From Sphingomonas brevis (GTDB lineage: Bacteria; Pseudomonadota; Alphaproteobacteria; Sphingomonadales; Sphingomonadaceae), in the NCBI RefSeq assembly GCF_023516505.1, contig NZ_JAMGBB010000001.1, positions 930,001 through 994,000 on the forward strand: 64,000 nucleotides of DNA. Direction: 5' to 3'. The stretch's first letter is position 1. Every line of letters starts with the position of its first letter. Below the pieces are notes generated by a model that was given only the letters and a program-made list of their open reading frames with translations, ran no database searches and had not been told where the DNA came from. Position numbers and translations under genes: made by a program. Shown here piece after piece: positions 8,851 through 16,955 of this stretch.

Positions 8851-9269
8851 GCCGCGTTCCGCACCGTCCATCCGGCCATCAGGTCGAGATGGCGGCCCAG
8901 CTCGGCGACGGTCGGGTCATTATTGAGCGGCGAAAAGCGAGGAAGCGGGTCGCCGCCGCGCATCGACCGCCAGAAATGGATGATCAGCCCTTCGATTTCG
9001 GGTCGATCGATCATGATCTGGCTTTCCAGCCGGTCGTCGGGCAGCGGCCTTAGCGGCGCGTGGTAGTAAGCGGCGAGCTCACGCCACAAAAAGCGGGTCG
9101 TGGTCGGCGAAACGAAGGCCCGCGCCATCGCCCGCTCGAACCGGTCGACCTCGATCCGTCCGCGCTTCCTGGCCAGCCTGGCATGGCGGCGGCGCGACAT
9201 GGGCATGGTAACGAAAAACAGGACCAGCAGGCCGACAAGGCCGGCGACGATCCACTGTTCCAGTGTCAG
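8847..9269 (-). CDS. Hypothetical single-helix membrane protein, probable CTG start
   Basis: No family recognised. The frame contains an ATG at 9206 ([10 protein letters not shown]), but the codons before it encode a clean hydrophobic helix ([17 protein letters not shown]) that would be lost with that start. Extending upstream reaches CTG at 9269, which overlaps the dxs stop as CTGA and has GGGAG seven bases before it, giving 140 residues. The rest is a basic, soluble domain with [13 protein letters not shown] and [16 protein letters not shown]. Its stop overlaps dgkA by four bases, so it is locked into the dxs operon. The function is unknown. Confidence 0.75.
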   Translation of the reverse strand: MTLEQWIVAGLVGLLVLFFVTMPMSRRRHARLARKRGRIEVDRFERAMARAFVSPTTTRFLWRELAAYYHAPLRPLPDDRLESQIMIDRPEIEGLIIHFWRSMRGGDPLPRFSPLNNDPTVAELGRHLDLMAGWTVRNAA

Positions 9270-11194
9270 GCGATCGCTCCCGCATCGGCATTGACGTCGT
9301 TTCGGCGCAGCGCCTTCAGAACCGTTTCGACGATATGCGGCGCGTTCAGGCCGGCCTCGTCATATTGCCTGGCGGGACTATCCTGGTCCTGGAAAATATC
9401 GGGCAGGCGCATCGTGCGGAGCTTGAGGCCCGCGTCGATCAGTCCTTCGTCGCTGGCCATGGTCAGCACATGCGCTCCAAGCCCGCCGATCGAAGCCTCT
9501 TCGACCGTCACCGCGACCTCATGCGTGGTGAGCAGGCGGCGGATCAATTCCTCATCGAGCGGCTTGGCAAAGCGAAGATCGGCGACGGTCGTCGAAAGGC
9601 CCTTCGCCTCAAGCAGGTCGGCGGCCTTCTCGGCCTCCTCGAGCCGTGTACCGAGCGATAGGATCGCGACGGCCTTGCCCTCGCGAACGATGCGGCCCTT
9701 GCCGATCTCCAGCTCCTCCGGCGCGGAAGGCATGGCGAGGCCCCGGCCGTTGCCGCGCGGATAGCGCAGCGCGATCGGACCTGAATCATGCAGCGCCATG
9801 GTGTGGACCATATGGACCAGCTCGACCTCGTCGGCGGCGGCCATCACCACGAAATTGGGCAAGGTGCACAGATAGGCGAGGTCGAAGCTGCCGGCATGGG
9901 TGCAGCCGTCAGCGCCGACCAGCCCGGCGCGGTCCATGGCGAATCGCACCGGCAAATTCTGGATGGCAATGTCGTGGACCACCTGGTCGTAAGCCCGCTG
10001 CAGGAAGGTGGAGTAGATCGCGCAGAACGGCCGGTGCCCTTGCGCGGCGAGACCGCCGGCAAAGGTCACCGCATGCTGCTCGGCGATGCCGACGTCGAAG
10101 GTGCGGTCCGGGAAGGCCGCCTCGACCTTGTCGAGCCCGGTGCCCGATGGCATCGCCGCGGTGATGGCGACGATCTTGTCGTCGCGCGCCATTTCGCCCT
10201 TGAGCGCCTCGGCGAACACGGCGGTATAGGCTGGCGGCCCGCCGCCCGGCCCCTTGTCCTGCTTGCCCGAGACGATGTCGAACTTGACGACGCCATGATA
10301 TTTGTCGGCGGCATTCTCGGCCGGGGCATATCCCTTGCCCTTCCTGGTCACGGCGTGGACCAGGATCGGGCCTTCCTCGGCATCGCGGACATTTTCCAGC
10401 ACTTCGACCAGCGCCTCGACATTATGTCCCTCGACCGGGCCGACGTAATAGAAGCCGAGCTCCTCGAACAAGGTGCCGCCGGTAACCCAGCCGCGGGTAT
10501 ATTCCTCCATCTTGCGCGCCGCGCGATGGAGAGGTTCGGGCATCGACCGGGCCAGCTTCTGGGCCAGGCGGCGAGGCCCAAGATATTTGTCGGACGAAAC
10601 AAGGCGGGCGAGGCTATTGCGCAAGCTGCCTACAGGCGGGGCGATCGACATGTCATTGTCGTTCAGTATGACGATCAGCCGGTTGCCCGCTTCATGGGCA
10701 TTGTTCATCGCCTCGTAAGCCATGCCGGCGCTCATCGCCCCGTCGCCGATCACCGCGATCGCGCGGCCCGGTTTGTTGGCCAGCTTGTTGGAGATGGCAA
10801 ACCCTAGCGCCGCGGAGATGCTGGTCGAGCTGTGCGCCGCGCCGAACGGATCATATTCGCTCTCCGCCCGCTTGGTGAAGCCGCTGAGGCCCCCACCCTG
10901 GCGGATTGTACGGATGCGGTCGCGGCGGCCGGTAACGATCTTATGCGGATAGCATTGGTGGCCGACGTCCCAGATGAGGATGTCGTTGGGCGTATCGAAA
11001 ACATAATGGACGGCAATGGTCAGCTCGACCACGCCGAGGCCTGAACCGAGGTGCCCGCCCGACTGGGAGACGGCCGAAATCATCTCGGCGCGAAGCTCGT
11101 CGGCAAGCTGCTGCAGCTGGCTCTTGTCCAGCTTGCGGATATCGGCCGGATAATGGACCTGGTCGAGCAGCGGTGTTTCGGGACGATCGGACAT
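9266..11194 (-). CDS. dxs: 1-deoxy-D-xylulose-5-phosphate synthase
   Basis: Thiamine-diphosphate enzyme that condenses pyruvate and glyceraldehyde-3-phosphate, the first step of the MEP isoprenoid pathway. It has 642 residues from ATG 11194 ([13 protein letters not shown]), close to the family norm. [17 protein letters not shown], the TPP motif [35 protein letters not shown] and [15 protein letters not shown] are all intact, followed by the transketolase C-terminal domain. It is the first gene of a long minus-strand run, and its stop overlaps the following gene. Confidence 0.97.
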   Translation of the reverse strand: MSDRPETPLLDQVHYPADIRKLDKSQLQQLADELRAEMISAVSQSGGHLGSGLGVVELTIAVHYVFDTPNDILIWDVGHQCYPHKIVTGRRDRIRTIRQGGGLSGFTKRAESEYDPFGAAHSSTSISAALGFAISNKLANKPGRAIAVIGDGAMSAGMAYEAMNNAHEAGNRLIVILNDNDMSIAPPVGSLRNSLARLVSSDKYLGPRRLAQKLARSMPEPLHRAARKMEEYTRGWVTGGTLFEELGFYYVGPVEGHNVEALVEVLENVRDAEEGPILVHAVTRKGKGYAPAENAADKYHGVVKFDIVSGKQDKGPGGGPPAYTAVFAEALKGEMARDDKIVAITAAMPSGTGLDKVEAAFPDRTFDVGIAEQHAVTFAGGLAAQGHRPFCAIYSTFLQRAYDQVVHDIAIQNLPVRFAMDRAGLVGADGCTHAGSFDLAYLCTLPNFVVMAAADEVELVHMVHTMALHDSGPIALRYPRGNGRGLAMPSAPEELEIGKGRIVREGKAVAILSLGTRLEEAEKAADLLEAKGLSTTVADLRFAKPLDEELIRRLLTTHEVAVTVEEASIGGLGAHVLTMASDEGLIDAGLKLRTMRLPDIFQDQDSPARQYDEAGLNAPHIVETVLKALRRNDVNADAGAIA

Positions 11195-11287
11195 TGGGGC
11201 GCATCTATCCCGTTGAGCGAAGCCTGTCACCAATCTGCCTTCGATTTCAGCAATTGCTCAGGAAAAGCTCAGCTCATTTTGCTCTGG

Positions 11288-11308
11288 ATCCCGGATCATG
11301 TCCGGGAT
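11288..11308. repeat. Short palindrome (ATCCCGG family), copy 1
   Basis: Perfect 8-bp arms ATCCCGGA and TCCGGGAT around a 5-bp loop, followed by GAC. It lies between dxs and the Zur-like gene. A closely similar unit occurs at 58979-59004, so this is a dispersed extragenic palindrome rather than a local accident. Confidence 0.7.
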
Positions 11309-11319
11309 GACGCGCAGCG

Positions 11320-11778
11320 TCAGCTGCAGTCCTCGCAGCGGCCACGGACTTCGATCACCGGCCGCACTTCGGCAAAGCCGGCGTGTTCGGCGGCATTGCG
11401 AACGCCTTCGGACAGCTTGTCGTCGTCGATGTGCGTCGCCTGCCCGCAGCTGTCGCAAATCAGGAATATGCAGTCGTGCAGGCAGCCGGGATGCTGGTTG
11501 GCGACATAGGCATTTGCACTTTCGACCCGGCGAGCCAGGTTCGTGCCGACGAACAGGTCGAGAATCCGATAGACGCTGTTCGCCGCGACCCGCTTGCCGC
11601 GAGCCTTCGAGACCGCTTCGGCGATGTCATAAGCGCTAGCGGGCTTGTCGAAGGATGCGAGGGCATCGAACACCGACGCCCTCATATCCGTCCATTGTTC
11701 ACCGCGCTCGACCATGCGCCGAGCGGCGGCGTCATGAAGCGACGGTCCCTGGTGAAGCTGATGCGAATGGGCTGACAT
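11320..11778 (-). CDS. zur: Fur-family metal regulator, probably Zur
   Basis: A 152-residue winged-helix repressor of the Fur superfamily from ATG 11778 (MSAHSHQLHQ). The helix-turn-helix region is ASAYDIAEAVSKARGKRVAANSVYRILD (shown in parts), followed by metal-site residues in CLHDCIFLICDSCG and the C-terminal GRCEDCS. Two CxxC pairs suggest a structural zinc. The short length, the His-rich N-terminus and the partner gene encoding a MerC-like membrane protein fit Zur better than Fur or PerR, but the metal is inferred. It lies 46 bases after merC, probably in one operon. Confidence 0.82.
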   Translation of the reverse strand: MSAHSHQLHQGPSLHDAAARRMVERGEQWTDMRASVFDALASFDKPASAYDIAEAVSKARGKRVAANSVYRILDLFVGTNLARRVESANAYVANQHPGCLHDCIFLICDSCGQATHIDDDKLSEGVRNAAEHAGFAEVRPVIEVRGRCEDCS

Positions 11779-11824
11779 GGTCGAAAGATAGGACTTGCGG
11801 GGGTCAGCCGCAAGCAATCTGCAA

Positions 11825-12193
11825 TCACTCGGCGGCGATATAATTTAGCCGGTGGCCGAGCGCGAGAATCCCGACTCCAACGACGGTGTAGAGCGCTTCG
11901 GTACCGTTATGCGGCAGGGTCAAAGCGCCCGCCATCACGCCAAGGCCAAGGCCGCCAATCGCGCTGGGCATCGAATAGCCATGGTCCAGGATGCCTCGGC
12001 CGAGCGCGATCGCTCCCATGATCATCGCCAGGCCGAGGCCAACCTCATGAATCCAGTCGGCGCCAAGTATGCTGCCAGCGCTGGCGACCAGCGCCAGCAG
12101 AACCGACGTCGCCAGGCAATGCACAAGGCAAAGGCCGGAGAGCCCGATGGCCATCCGGTCAAGGCGATGGTTGGGAATCGCGAGCAGCGACAT
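11825..12193 (-). CDS. MerC-like membrane protein
   Basis: A 122-residue protein with about four hydrophobic helices, resembling the MerC domain family of metal (classically mercury) uptake proteins. The Cys-containing segment SGLCLVHCLATSVLL in helix I and HNGTEALY are typical. I chose ATG 12193 (MSLLAIPNHRLDRM); a longer frame to 12235 would swallow the probable operator. No merA, merR or merT is nearby, so mercury resistance is unlikely. With the Zur-like gene downstream, a zinc or other divalent metal role is inferred. Confidence 0.8.
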   Translation of the reverse strand: MSLLAIPNHRLDRMAIGLSGLCLVHCLATSVLLALVASAGSILGADWIHEVGLGLAMIMGAIALGRGILDHGYSMPSAIGGLGLGVMAGALTLPHNGTEALYTVVGVGILALGHRLNYIAAE

Positions 12194-12198
12194 GGCGC

Positions 12199-12235
12199 GT
12201 GATATAACGTCGCCTTTGCAACGTGACAATATCAC
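12199..12235. promoter_or_regulatory. Candidate operator upstream of merC-zur
   Basis: In the divergent gap between merC and ctaA, the half-sites TGATAT (12200-12205) and ATATCA (12229-12234) face each other. The right one is also part of a small palindrome with GTGA/TCAC arms (12223-12235). AT-rich palindromes before metal-regulator operons are often Fur/Zur sites. The match is not to a consensus I can verify, so this is a candidate only. Confidence 0.35.
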
Positions 12236-12296
12236 ATGAACAATAATTTCGAGATTGTTGGCAAGCTGTTGTTATCCAGCCATAGCGCACCGCCAT

Positions 12297-13349
12297 ATGG
12301 ACTCGGCATTGGCTCAACCCGTCTCGGTTTCGACCCGCACCGCTCGCCCGCTCGCCATCGCCAATTGGCTTTTCGGAGTCGCGGCGATGGTATTCCTGAT
12401 GGTTGTGGTCGGCGGCATCACGCGGCTAACCGAAAGCGGTCTTTCCATCACCGAGTGGAACCCGGTTCGCGGTGCAATTCCCCCGCTCACCCACGAGCAA
12501 TGGCAGCATGTCTTTGATCTCTACAAGCAAACGCCGGAATATCGCGAGATCAATGGGCCGGCTGGTATGGACTTGGCCCAATTCAAATTCATCTTCTTTT
12601 GGGAGTGGGTCCACCGGCTGATCGGCCGGCTGATCGGCGTTGTGTTCGCGCTACCGCTCCTCTGGTTCGCCGTACGGCGCGCGATTCCCAGGGGCTATGG
12701 CTGGAAGTTGGTCGCGCTGTTGCTGCTGGGCGGAAGCCAGGGCCTGCTTGGCTGGTACATGGTGATGTCCGGGCTGGTCGATCGTACCGACGTCAGCCAT
12801 TTCCGCCTTTCGGCCCATCTCTTGCTGGCGTTGTTCATCATGGCCGCGCTGGTCTGGACCGCGCTCGACCTTCGCTATCTGGCGAAAAATGGCGACAACC
12901 GCCCTGCACGCCTGACGAGCCCGGCGTTGGTCACCGGAACGATCCTGTTCGTCCAATTGCTGCTCGGCGCCTGGGTCGCGGGCCTCAATGCCGGCTATGT
13001 CGCCAGCGACTGGCCGTTGATGCAGGGCGGGCTGGTTCCAGACGGCATCGATTGGGCATCGGGAGCTGGATGGGCTTTCACCCACGATCCCTATTTGCTT
13101 CATTTCCTTCATCGCTGGTGGGCATGGGTCGTCGTTGCCGCCCTGGTCATATTTGCGCGCAAGGTGAAGCCGGTCGATCGATCCGCGGCGAAGGCGATCC
13201 ACATTGCATTCGGCACCCAGATCCTGCTCGGCATCGCCACGGTGATGAGCGGGATGAATATCGTGCTGGCGGTGTGCCATCAGGCCGTCGGCGCGCTGGT
13301 CGTCGCCTCGGTAACCTGGGGTGCCAACAGTGTTGGGCGCGCCAAGTGA
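12297..13349 (+). CDS. ctaA: Heme A synthase (COX15/CtaA family)
   Basis: Converts heme O to heme A in the inner membrane for aa3-type oxidases. It has 350 residues and eight predicted helices. The start is ATG 12297 (MDSALAQPVS); earlier in-frame codons would add an unlikely leader. The motifs VVVGGITRLTESGLSITEW, FFWEWVHRLIGRLIG and HFLHRWWAWVV carry the heme-binding histidines, and MQGGLVPDG is typical of the alphaproteobacterial class. Its TGA overlaps the cutA GTG start. It implies that the organism also has an aa3 oxidase besides the cyo enzyme at the left edge. Confidence 0.95.
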   Translation: MDSALAQPVSVSTRTARPLAIANWLFGVAAMVFLMVVVGGITRLTESGLSITEWNPVRGAIPPLTHEQWQHVFDLYKQTPEYREINGPAGMDLAQFKFIFFWEWVHRLIGRLIGVVFALPLLWFAVRRAIPRGYGWKLVALLLLGGSQGLLGWYMVMSGLVDRTDVSHFRLSAHLLLALFIMAALVWTALDLRYLAKNGDNRPARLTSPALVTGTILFVQLLLGAWVAGLNAGYVASDWPLMQGGLVPDGIDWASGAGWAFTHDPYLLHFLHRWWAWVVVAALVIFARKVKPVDRSAAKAIHIAFGTQILLGIATVMSGMNIVLAVCHQAVGALVVASVTWGANSVGRAK

Positions 13350-13660
13350 GCGTCGCCACGGTCTATGCCGTGTTCGCCGACCCGGCAGAAGCGCAGCGGA
13401 TCGGCATGACGATCGTCGAGGAAAAGCTTGCCGCCTGCGTCAATATCCTCGGCCCTTGCCGCTCCATCTACCGCTGGGAAGGCGCGATCGAGACTGCGAC
13501 GGAAACCCCGGCCCTGTTCAAGACCACCCTCGCTAGGGCCGATGCATTGATCGCGCGGGTCACCGAACTCCACAGCTATCGGAATCCAGCCATCGTCGTC
13601 TGGCCGATCGAGCGGCTTCCTGCAGCATATGGCGACTGGGTTGAAAACGAGCTCCGGTAA
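13346..13660 (+). CDS. cutA: CutA divalent-cation tolerance protein
   Basis: A small trimeric cytoplasmic protein of the CutA1 family, linked genetically to copper and divalent-metal tolerance, with unclear biochemistry. It has 104 residues from a GTG at 13346 that overlaps the ctaA stop as GTGA. The core EEKLAACVNILGPCRSIYRWEG, TTLARADALIARV and HSYRNPAIVVWPI matches the family from end to end. Co-translation with ctaA is likely. Confidence 0.94.
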   Translation: MSVATVYAVFADPAEAQRIGMTIVEEKLAACVNILGPCRSIYRWEGAIETATETPALFKTTLARADALIARVTELHSYRNPAIVVWPIERLPAAYGDWVENELR

Positions 13661-13692
13661 TATTTTACCCGTCAGCAAATGCCCGCTTTTGC

Positions 13693-13721
13693 TTGACTTT
13701 ATCGCACCTCTCCGCAAATAG
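13693..13721 (+). promoter_or_regulatory. Candidate promoter of rplM-rpsI
   Basis: TTGACT at 13693-13698 is followed after 17 bases by AAATAG at 13716-13721. The -35 box is strong and the -10 box is weak. It sits about 60 bases before the rplM start in an otherwise empty 120-base gap, which is where a ribosomal-protein promoter is needed. Confidence 0.45.
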
Positions 13722-13781
13722 CGCGCTCACAAGCGCTGCCTGAAAGGTGGCGTTTTCCTGTTTTGAAGAGAGGTCCAGCCC

Positions 13782-14261
13782 ATGAAGGCGCTGATGAAGA
13801 CCACCAAGTCGGTAAAGCCGGCCGAGGTCGAAAAGAAATGGCATCTGATCGATGCCGAGAATCTGGTGGTCGGCCGCGTTGCGACGATCATCGCCAACAT
13901 CCTGCGCGGCAAGCATAAGCCGAGCTTCACCCCGCACGTCGATTGCGGCGACCATGTCGTCGTCATCAATGCAGGCAAGGTGCGCTTCACCGGCCGCAAG
14001 CTGCAGGACAAAATCTATTACAAGCACACCGGCTATGCCGGCGGCTTGAAGGAAGTCACGGCCGACAAGATCCTCGAGGGCCGCTTTCCCGAGCGTATCC
14101 TGGAGAAGGCTGTCGAGCGCATGATCCCGCGCGGCCCGCTCGGCCGCGACCAGATGCGCGCCTTGCACCTCTACAATGGCACCGAGCATCCGCACGGCGG
14201 CCAGAACCCTGAACTTCTCGACGTTGCGTCGATGAACCGCAAGAACAAGGTGGGCGCATAA
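13782..14261 (+). CDS. rplM: 50S ribosomal protein L13
   Basis: Early-assembly protein of the large ribosomal subunit. It has 159 residues, slightly longer than the E. coli protein, as usual in alphaproteobacteria. [37 protein letters not shown], the [19 protein letters not shown] region and [18 protein letters not shown] are diagnostic. GAGAGG precedes the ATG. It is followed after one base by rpsI, the conserved L13-S9 operon. Confidence 0.98.
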   Translation: MKALMKTTKSVKPAEVEKKWHLIDAENLVVGRVATIIANILRGKHKPSFTPHVDCGDHVVVINAGKVRFTGRKLQDKIYYKHTGYAGGLKEVTADKILEGRFPERILEKAVERMIPRGPLGRDQMRALHLYNGTEHPHGGQNPELLDVASMNRKNKVGA

Positions 14262-14262
14262 C

Positions 14263-14841
14263 ATGGCTGGCAAGAAGTCCCTTTCCGACCTCGGCGCACT
14301 GACCGGCCAGGAGCCGGAAGTTCCCGCCGTCGAAACCGCTGAGGCCCCGGCTGGCGAGACCGCCACGATCGAGGCAACCGAAACCGTCGAAGCTCCGGCA
14401 GCGCCGGTCGCTCCGCAGGTCGAAACTCCGCTGCGCGAGCAGCAACTCGACAAATATGGCCGCGCCTACGCGACCGGCCGCCGCAAGGACGCCGTTGCGC
14501 GCGTCTGGCTGAAGCCGGGTTCGGGCAAGATCGAGGTCAACGGCCGCGATCAGTCGATCTATTTCGCTCGTCCGACCCTGCGCCTGGTGATCAACCAGCC
14601 GTTCGGCATCACCGATCGCATCGGCCAGTACGACGTGGTCGCCACCGTCAAGGGCGGCGGCTTGTCGGGTCAGGCCGGTGCGGTCAAGCACGGCATTGCC
14701 CAGGCACTGTCGCGCTACGAGCCGGCGCTGCGCACCGCGGTGAAGCGCGAAGGCTTCCTGACCCGCGACAGCCGCGTGGTCGAGCGCAAGAAGTACGGCC
14801 GGGCCAAGGCTCGCCGCAGCTTCCAGTTCTCGAAGCGCTAG
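14263..14841 (+). CDS. rpsI: 30S ribosomal protein S9 with acidic N-terminal extension
   Basis: The last ~130 residues (from about [20 protein letters not shown] to the invariant RSFQFSKR C-terminus, which reaches the P-site tRNA) are canonical S9. They are preceded by about 60 residues rich in Glu, Ala, Pro and Thr ([20 protein letters not shown]), predicted to be disordered. Alphaproteobacterial S9 proteins are commonly extended, but this one is long at 192 residues. The start is fixed by the one-base gap from the rplM stop. A strong terminator follows. Confidence 0.97.
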   Translation: MAGKKSLSDLGALTGQEPEVPAVETAEAPAGETATIEATETVEAPAAPVAPQVETPLREQQLDKYGRAYATGRRKDAVARVWLKPGSGKIEVNGRDQSIYFARPTLRLVINQPFGITDRIGQYDVVATVKGGGLSGQAGAVKHGIAQALSRYEPALRTAVKREGFLTRDSRVVERKKYGRAKARRSFQFSKR

Positions 14842-14863
14842 GCGTTTCGGCAAACAGCACAAG

Positions 14864-14896
14864 AAAGGGCGGTTGGGGTTTCCCAGCCGCCCTTTT
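14864..14896 (+). terminator. Rho-independent terminator of rplM-rpsI
   Basis: An 11-bp stem (GGGCGGTTGGG with CCCAGCCGCCC, one G-T pair) with a short loop, flanked by AAA on the left and TTTT on the right, starts 23 bases after the rpsI stop. This is a textbook intrinsic terminator. Confidence 0.88.
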
Positions 14897-14930
14897 CGAT
14901 TCTAGGCTGTGGCTCCAGAAGGGGGTCCTG

Positions 14931-16181
14931 ATGCCGCGCATGTTCTTGCTGTTGTTCGCACTCTTGCTTGCCGGACCGGCGTTCGCCGAGCCCCTTCTAC
15001 TGAAACCCTCGAGAGTGTTCGACGGGACCGCCATGCATGAAGGGTGGCAAGTGATGGTCGACGGCGACCGGATATCGGCCGTCGGTCCGAACCTGATCGT
15101 GGCCGAGGGTACCCGCACCGTCGATTTGCCCGGTACGACCCTGTTGCCGGGGCTGATCGAAGGCCATTCACACCTGTTCCTCCACCCCTACAACGAGACC
15201 CTTTGGGACGATCAGGTCCTCCATGAACCGCTCGCGCTGCGAACCGCCCGCGCGGTAGCACAGGCCAGGCGAACGCTGGACGCCGGCTTCACCACCGAAC
15301 GCGACCTTGGGACGGAAGGTGCCGGCTTTGCCGATGCCGGCCTCAAGCAGGCGATCGAAAAGGCTATCGTCCCCGGGCCCCGCCTGCTCGTTTCGACCAA
15401 GGCGATCGTCGCGCGCGGCGCTTACGGTCCCAAGGGTTTTGAGCCCGGCCTCGCCATTCCCCAGGGCGCGCAGGAAGTCGCCGGTGTCGACGAAACCGTC
15501 CGAGCGGTTCGCGACCAGGTCGCCGGTGGCGCCGATGTCATCAAATTCTATGCCGATTATCATTGGGGCAAGGGCGAGCCGAGCCGGCCGACCCTTTCGC
15601 AGGCCGAGCTCGACGCTGGCGTTGCGGCCGCGCACGATGCCGGACGGCCGGTCGCGGTCCATGCAACTACGGCGGAAGGCATGATGAGGGCGGTTCGCGC
15701 CGGTGCGGATACGATCGAGCACGGCTATGGCGGGACGGCCGCTGTGTTCGAAGCCATGGCCAAGCGCCATGTCGCGCTGTGCCCGACGCTTGCGGCATCG
15801 GAGGCCTATGCACGCTATTTCCAGCGCTGGGATGGACGCGAACCGGCACCTGCCAGCGTCGAGGAGAATCGGGCGTCATTCCGGCTGGCAATGAAGGCAG
15901 GTGTTCCAATCTGCATGGGCGGCGATGTCGGCGTCTATTCCCACGGCGAGAACTGGCTGGAGATGGACTCGATGGTCCGGGCAGGAATGCCGGCGGAGCA
16001 TGTGCTAAGGGCCGCGACCTCCGGAAATGCGCAAATCTTCAGTCTGCCCGACCGTGGGCAGATCAAGGCCGGCCTGCTCGCTGACCTCGTCGCCGTCGAC
16101 GGCGATCCGACGCGCGATATCCAGGCAATTCGTAAAGTCCGCCTCGTCGTCAAAGGCGGCGCAGTGGTCATCCAGCGCTAA
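14931..16181 (+). CDS. Secreted amidohydrolase (prolidase-like)
   Basis: A 416-residue metal-dependent hydrolase of the amidohydrolase superfamily with a Sec signal peptide (FLLLFALLLAGPAFA, cleavage probably before EPL). The first metal motif GLIEGHSHLF, the possible carboxylated lysine in DVIKFYADYHWG, the histidines in VAVHATT and IEHGYGG, and the Asp in CMGGDVG are all present. The family includes Xaa-Pro dipeptidases and imidazolonepropionase-like enzymes; the substrate cannot be told from sequence. Four bases separate it from the DDAH gene, so they are probably one operon. Confidence 0.88.
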   Translation: MPRMFLLLFALLLAGPAFAEPLLLKPSRVFDGTAMHEGWQVMVDGDRISAVGPNLIVAEGTRTVDLPGTTLLPGLIEGHSHLFLHPYNETLWDDQVLHEPLALRTARAVAQARRTLDAGFTTERDLGTEGAGFADAGLKQAIEKAIVPGPRLLVSTKAIVARGAYGPKGFEPGLAIPQGAQEVAGVDETVRAVRDQVAGGADVIKFYADYHWGKGEPSRPTLSQAELDAGVAAAHDAGRPVAVHATTAEGMMRAVRAGADTIEHGYGGTAAVFEAMAKRHVALCPTLAASEAYARYFQRWDGREPAPASVEENRASFRLAMKAGVPICMGGDVGVYSHGENWLEMDSMVRAGMPAEHVLRAATSGNAQIFSLPDRGQIKAGLLADLVAVDGDPTRDIQAIRKVRLVVKGGAVVIQR

Positions 16182-16185
16182 CCAT

Positions 16186-16944
16186 ATGCCTCTTGCTTTC
16201 ACCCGCAAGGTCAGCCCGCGCATCGTCGACTGCGCGCTGACTCACGTCGATCGCCAGGCGATCGATGCCGACCGCGCCATTGCCCAGCACGCCGCCTATG
16301 AGCAGGCGCTGCGAGAAGCTGGGTTTGACGTCGTTCGCCTCCCTTATCTGGCGGAAGATCCCGATGCGGTGTTTGTCGAGGATACCGCGATCCTGCTGGG
16401 AGGGCATGCGGTGATCACTCGCCCCGGCGCGGCATCGCGGGCCGATGAGGTGGATTCGACGGCCACGGGTCTCGAGCCCTATTTTGCGATCCATCGGCTG
16501 ACAGAAGGAACGCTCGACGGCGGCGATGTGCTCAAGATCGGCGACACGCTGTACGTCGGACAGTCGAGCCGGACCGACGAAGCCGGGACGACAGCCCTGC
16601 AGGCCATCGTCACGGCGCTCGGCTATCGGGTCGTGCCGGTAGAGGTCGGCCGCTGCCTTCACCTCAAGACCGCAGTGACCTTCGCCGCCCCCAATACGCT
16701 GCTGTTCAATCCGGACTGGGTAGATCCCGCGATATTCGAAGGCACGGATCCCCTGCCGGTCGCGACGGACGAGCCATGGGGAGCCAATGTCGTGCAGGCC
16801 GGGAAGCGGCTGATCTATGCAGCGGGAAGCCCGAAGACCGCCGACCGGCTGGGCCAGCGCGGCTTCGACGTCGTGCAGCTGGATCTGTCGGAATTGCAGA
16901 AGGCCGAGGCCGGCGGCACCTGCATGAGCCTGATCGGTGATTAG
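16186..16944 (+). CDS. Dimethylarginine dimethylaminohydrolase-like amidinotransferase
   Basis: A 252-residue protein of the guanidine-modifying superfamily; family members hydrolyse methylated arginines to citrulline. AVFVEDTAILLGGHAVITRP (acidic substrate-binding residues E65, D66), GRCLHLKTAV (catalytic His159) and EAGGTCMSLIGD (nucleophile Cys246) are all intact. It starts at ATG 16186, four bases after the amidohydrolase. No arginine-degradation genes are adjacent, so the physiological substrate is open. Confidence 0.91.
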   Translation: MPLAFTRKVSPRIVDCALTHVDRQAIDADRAIAQHAAYEQALREAGFDVVRLPYLAEDPDAVFVEDTAILLGGHAVITRPGAASRADEVDSTATGLEPYFAIHRLTEGTLDGGDVLKIGDTLYVGQSSRTDEAGTTALQAIVTALGYRVVPVEVGRCLHLKTAVTFAAPNTLLFNPDWVDPAIFEGTDPLPVATDEPWGANVVQAGKRLIYAAGSPKTADRLGQRGFDVVQLDLSELQKAEAGGTCMSLIGD

Positions 16945-16955
16945 GGTCCTGAACC

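Noticed and set aside
9788-10807. 339-codon plus-strand frame opposite dxs
   Set aside because: Dxs is unmistakable across the interval.
11825-12193. Mercury-resistance operon based on the MerC-like gene
   Set aside because: No merR, merA, merT or merP nearby; the partner is a Fur-family regulator.
12255-12296. Longer N-terminus for heme A synthase starting at 12255
   Set aside because: The extra residues are Cys/His/Pro-containing without similarity to the family, and would overlap the promoter region; ATG 12297 fits the family length.
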